Assembly: GCA_013362295.1 (NCBI GenBank)
Contig: JABFWJ010000379.1
Span: forward strand, 1 to 15,858
Direction: 5' to 3'
Length of the DNA stretch: 15,858 bases
DNA from: Thermoleophilia bacterium
GTDB lineage: Bacteria > Actinomycetota > Thermoleophilia > Gaiellales > Gaiellaceae
Shown: positions 14,380 through 15,858 of the stretch, in pieces
Layout of the letters: each line of letters opens with the position of its first letter
How positions within the stretch are numbered: the stretch's first letter is position 1
The notes under the pieces: model-generated
Seen by the model: only the letters and a program-made list of their open reading frames with translations
What the model was told of the DNA's origin: nothing
Databases searched by the model: none
Made by a program: the position numbers and the translations under genes

Positions 14380-14395
14380 CTGAATATACGTTCAG
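14380..14395. promoter_or_regulatory. pfk promoter -10 box within a CTGAA-N6-TTCAG inverted repeat
   Basis: On the minus strand TATATT (14388-14383) lies 8 nt before the pfk ATG, giving a nearly leaderless transcript. The box sits inside the inverted repeat CTGAA-tatacg-TTCAG. The core GAAT-ATAC-GTTC differs by one base from the GAAC-N4-GTTC core of Gram-positive LexA boxes. The site lies in the 51-bp divergent gap between pfk and the secreted hydrolase gene and could affect both. No convincing -35 is visible for either direction. Confidence 0.4.
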
Positions 14396-14425
14396 CCCTC
14401 ACGGTCGCTCCGCCGGGAACCGACA

Positions 14426-15283
14426 ATGCGCGTCGTGAGACTTCTCGTGCTCGGCGCGCTCGCGCTGCTCGCAGCCGCGCCCGGCGGCGGCCTGCACGAC
14501 GCGCATCCATGCCCGCGCGTTGCCGGCTTCACCTGTTCGACGCTCGACGTTCCCCTCGATCACTCGGGGCGCGTGAGTGGACTCTTACACCTCGCGGTCG
14601 GCACGGCGGACAACGAGAGCGCACCGCGCGGCGTCCTGCTCGTGATCACGGGCGGGCCCGGCCAGCCGGGGGTTCCGTCGCTGACGCGGACTCCGCGTCT
14701 CGTCGGTGCGGAGCTCCGCGACTACCGCGTCGTCATGTACGACCAGCGCGGTACGGGCGCGGGTGCGTTCGACTGCACGCAGCTACAGGAGGCGATGGGC
14801 ACGTCCGATCTCTTCCCGCCTCCGCCGGCGACGGTGCGCGCGTGCGCCGCGAAGGTCGGCAAACGGCGGCAGTTTTTCGGCACCGACGACGTCGTCGCCG
14901 ACATGGACGCGCTGCGGAAGGCGCTCGGCGTCGACAAGTGGACGCTCGACGGCATGTCATACGGCACGTACGTCGGCGAGCGCTATGCGCTCGCGCACCC
15001 GGATCACGTGTCGAAGCTCGTGCTCGATTCCGTCGTGCCGCACGTCGGGTTGAGCGACCTCGGCGTCGTCGAGTTCAGGGCCACGCGCCGCGTGCTCCAT
15101 GACGTCTGCGGCGGTGATTCGTGCACGAACGACCTCGCAGCTGTGATCAGGGCGCATAACATCGGACCCGTGCTGCTCGACGCCTTGACCCTCGACAGCA
15201 TCGTCGACCCGACGTACCGCTCGACGTTCGACCTCCCGACGATCCTCCGCGACGCGCGCGGGGCAACGTCGCCGAGCTCGTGA
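14426..15283 (+). CDS. Secreted TAP-family alpha/beta hydrolase, N-terminal part (frameshifted gene)
   Basis: The first 285 residues of a hydrolase like the tripeptidyl aminopeptidase (TAP) family of actinobacteria. A signal peptide is visible (residues 1-20, MRVVRLLVLGALALLAAAPG). Then come the TAP-like FTCSTLDVPLD, the oxyanion motif ITGGPGQPG, YDQRGTG, and the nucleophile elbow LDGMSYG with S178. The catalytic Asp and His are missing; they are in the next frame. The frame breaks at a GGGG run (15260-15263): one extra base would give continuous reading RDARGGNVAELVSFLQ into the downstream frame. After the break it adds only ATSPSS and stops. Start is ATG with a weak GGGA-like ribosome site. 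It is either a pseudogene, a sequencing or assembly error, or a frameshifting gene. Confidence 0.8.
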   Translation: MRVVRLLVLGALALLAAAPGGGLHDAHPCPRVAGFTCSTLDVPLDHSGRVSGLLHLAVGTADNESAPRGVLLVITGGPGQPGVPSLTRTPRLVGAELRDYRVVMYDQRGTGAGAFDCTQLQEAMGTSDLFPPPPATVRACAAKVGKRRQFFGTDDVVADMDALRKALGVDKWTLDGMSYGTYVGERYALAHPDHVSKLVLDSVVPHVGLSDLGVVEFRATRRVLHDVCGGDSCTNDLAAVIRAHNIGPVLLDALTLDSIVDPTYRSTFDLPTILRDARGATSPSS

Positions 15284-15747
15284 GCTTCCTGCAGCAGGCG
15301 CACCAGTTCCAGGCCGCGCCGCCGCAGTTCCTCGACCAGGGCCTACACGCGAGCGCGTTGTGCGCCGACTGGCGCTATCCGTGGGGCACGTCGGCGGCGC
15401 CGCTGGTCGGCCGGCGCGCGAAGTTGCTGCGCGCGGTCGCCCGCCTGAAGCAGCGCGACCTCTTCCCCTACGACCGCCAGACCGCCCTCGACAACGGCTT
15501 CATCGGCCAGTGCCTCCCCTGGTCGCCGACGCCGCCGACGCCGCTCGCCACGGGGAAGATCACCGTCCCGACCCTGCTGATCAACGGCGACCACGACCTG
15601 TCGACACCGCTCGAGTGGGCACGGCAGGAGCTGAAGCTCGCGCCGCGCGGGAAGCTCGTCGTCGTGCCCGGAGCCGGACACTCCGTGCAGTCCCGCGCGA
15701 CGAGCGACGTGGGACGCCAGGCGGTCGCCGCGTTCCTGCTGGGCTAA
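15280..15747 (+). CDS. Secreted TAP-family alpha/beta hydrolase, C-terminal part (frameshifted gene)
   Basis: The remaining 155 residues of the hydrolase. They hold the TAP-like C-terminal domain with the catalytic Asp (INGDHDLSTP, D106 of this piece) and His (VPGAGHSVQ, H134). The segment ALCADWRYPW is typical of the region before the Asp. A GTG at 15280 overlaps the upstream stop as GTGA, which gene finders will take as a start. However, the piece has no nucleophile or signal of its own, and the frame is open upstream of the GTG back to the G-run at 15260. I therefore read both pieces as one gene of about 440 residues in total. Confidence 0.75.
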   Translation: MSFLQQAHQFQAAPPQFLDQGLHASALCADWRYPWGTSAAPLVGRRAKLLRAVARLKQRDLFPYDRQTALDNGFIGQCLPWSPTPPTPLATGKITVPTLLINGDHDLSTPLEWARQELKLAPRGKLVVVPGAGHSVQSRATSDVGRQAVAAFLLG

Positions 15748-15752
15748 ATCGG

Positions 15753-15764
15753 GGGGTTAACCCC
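15753..15764. repeat. 12-bp perfect palindrome GGGGTTAACCCC after the hydrolase gene
   Basis: The palindrome begins 6 bp after the hydrolase stop codon and is preceded by two further Gs. As RNA it could form a 4-bp GC stem with a TTAA loop, but no T-tract follows, so a normal intrinsic terminator is not supported. It may be a dispersed intergenic palindrome or a protein-binding site. Confidence 0.45.
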
Positions 15765-15784
15765 ACCGCACTCTCCAGGTCGTC

Positions 15785-15845
15785 CCATTTCGCCTCGCTG
15801 CCGGCCCCGGCAGCCTGGTCGCACGGGTTCGCAGAGACGAAATGG
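15785..15845 (+). promoter_or_regulatory. Nested inverted repeat, candidate leader structure of the next gene
   Basis: The outer arms CCATTTCG (15785-15792) and CGAAATGG (15838-15845) are perfect 8-bp complements. Inside lies the hairpin CTGCCGG-CC-CCGGCAG (15798-15813). The outer 3' arm ends in the GG of GGAG (15844-15847), which sits 6 nt before an ATG at 15854 that could begin the next gene (only 5 bases are in the window). An upstream TCTCC (15772-15776) could instead pair with GGAGA (15844-15848). A leader controlling translation is possible; it may also be a protein-binding site. Confidence 0.4.
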
Positions 15846-15858
15846 AGATGACGATGAA

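Noticed and set aside
15815..15845. tRNA-like GGTTCG T-loop near the window end
   Set aside because: No acceptor, D or anticodon arms can be fitted around it.

Overview
This window is a dense, high-GC stretch with many GTG starts and 1-17 bp gene overlaps. Its gene content and order fit an actinobacterium. My best guess is the class Thermoleophilia (Gaiellales/Solirubrobacterales-like); that is an inference from gene order, codon bias and resemblance, not a computed placement. No stretch longer than about 300 bases lacks a gene, and I see no tRNA, rRNA, CRISPR array or insertion sequence.

Left block (1-5593, all +): the 3' part of the tRNA methylthiotransferase gene mtaB, a HIT-family hydrolase, a YqeY-domain protein and a small alpha/beta hydrolase. 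These are followed by a tightly overlapping run phoH - ybeY - (dgkA-PAP2 fusion) - cdd - era. This is the translation/RNA-maintenance neighbourhood known from Firmicutes and, in variant form, Actinobacteria. The notable element is the fusion of an undecaprenol-kinase-like (DgkA) domain to a PAP2 lipid phosphatase domain.

Middle block (5594-9994): a lone FRG-domain gene on the minus strand is convergent with era and divergent from deoC. Then comes a compact + strand operon: a long, animal-DERA-like deoxyribose-phosphate aldolase, a catalytic aldehyde dehydrogenase, a truncated aldehyde-dehydrogenase-like protein without catalytic residues, and a cupin. The two dehydrogenase genes look like the two halves of ALDH16, encoded as separate adjacent genes. 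The likely pathway is deoxyribose-5-phosphate cleavage followed by oxidation of the aldehyde product.

Right block (9995-15858): a small TrpC-like barrel fragment protein of unknown role; a lipoprotein plus a Tat-exported DyP-peroxidase-like protein whose GxxDG motif lacks its Asp; and a minus-strand pair, a phosphofructokinase with pyrophosphate-type active-site residues and a nucleotidyltransferase. Divergent from these is a secreted TAP-family hydrolase broken into two reading frames by what looks like a single-base loss. The last 110 bases hold a GGGGTTAACCCC palindrome and a nested inverted repeat just upstream of what may be the next gene.

Four genes (phoH, deoC, the lipoprotein gene and pfk) have a TANNNT -10 hexamer only 6-8 nt before the start codon, pointing to leaderless transcripts.
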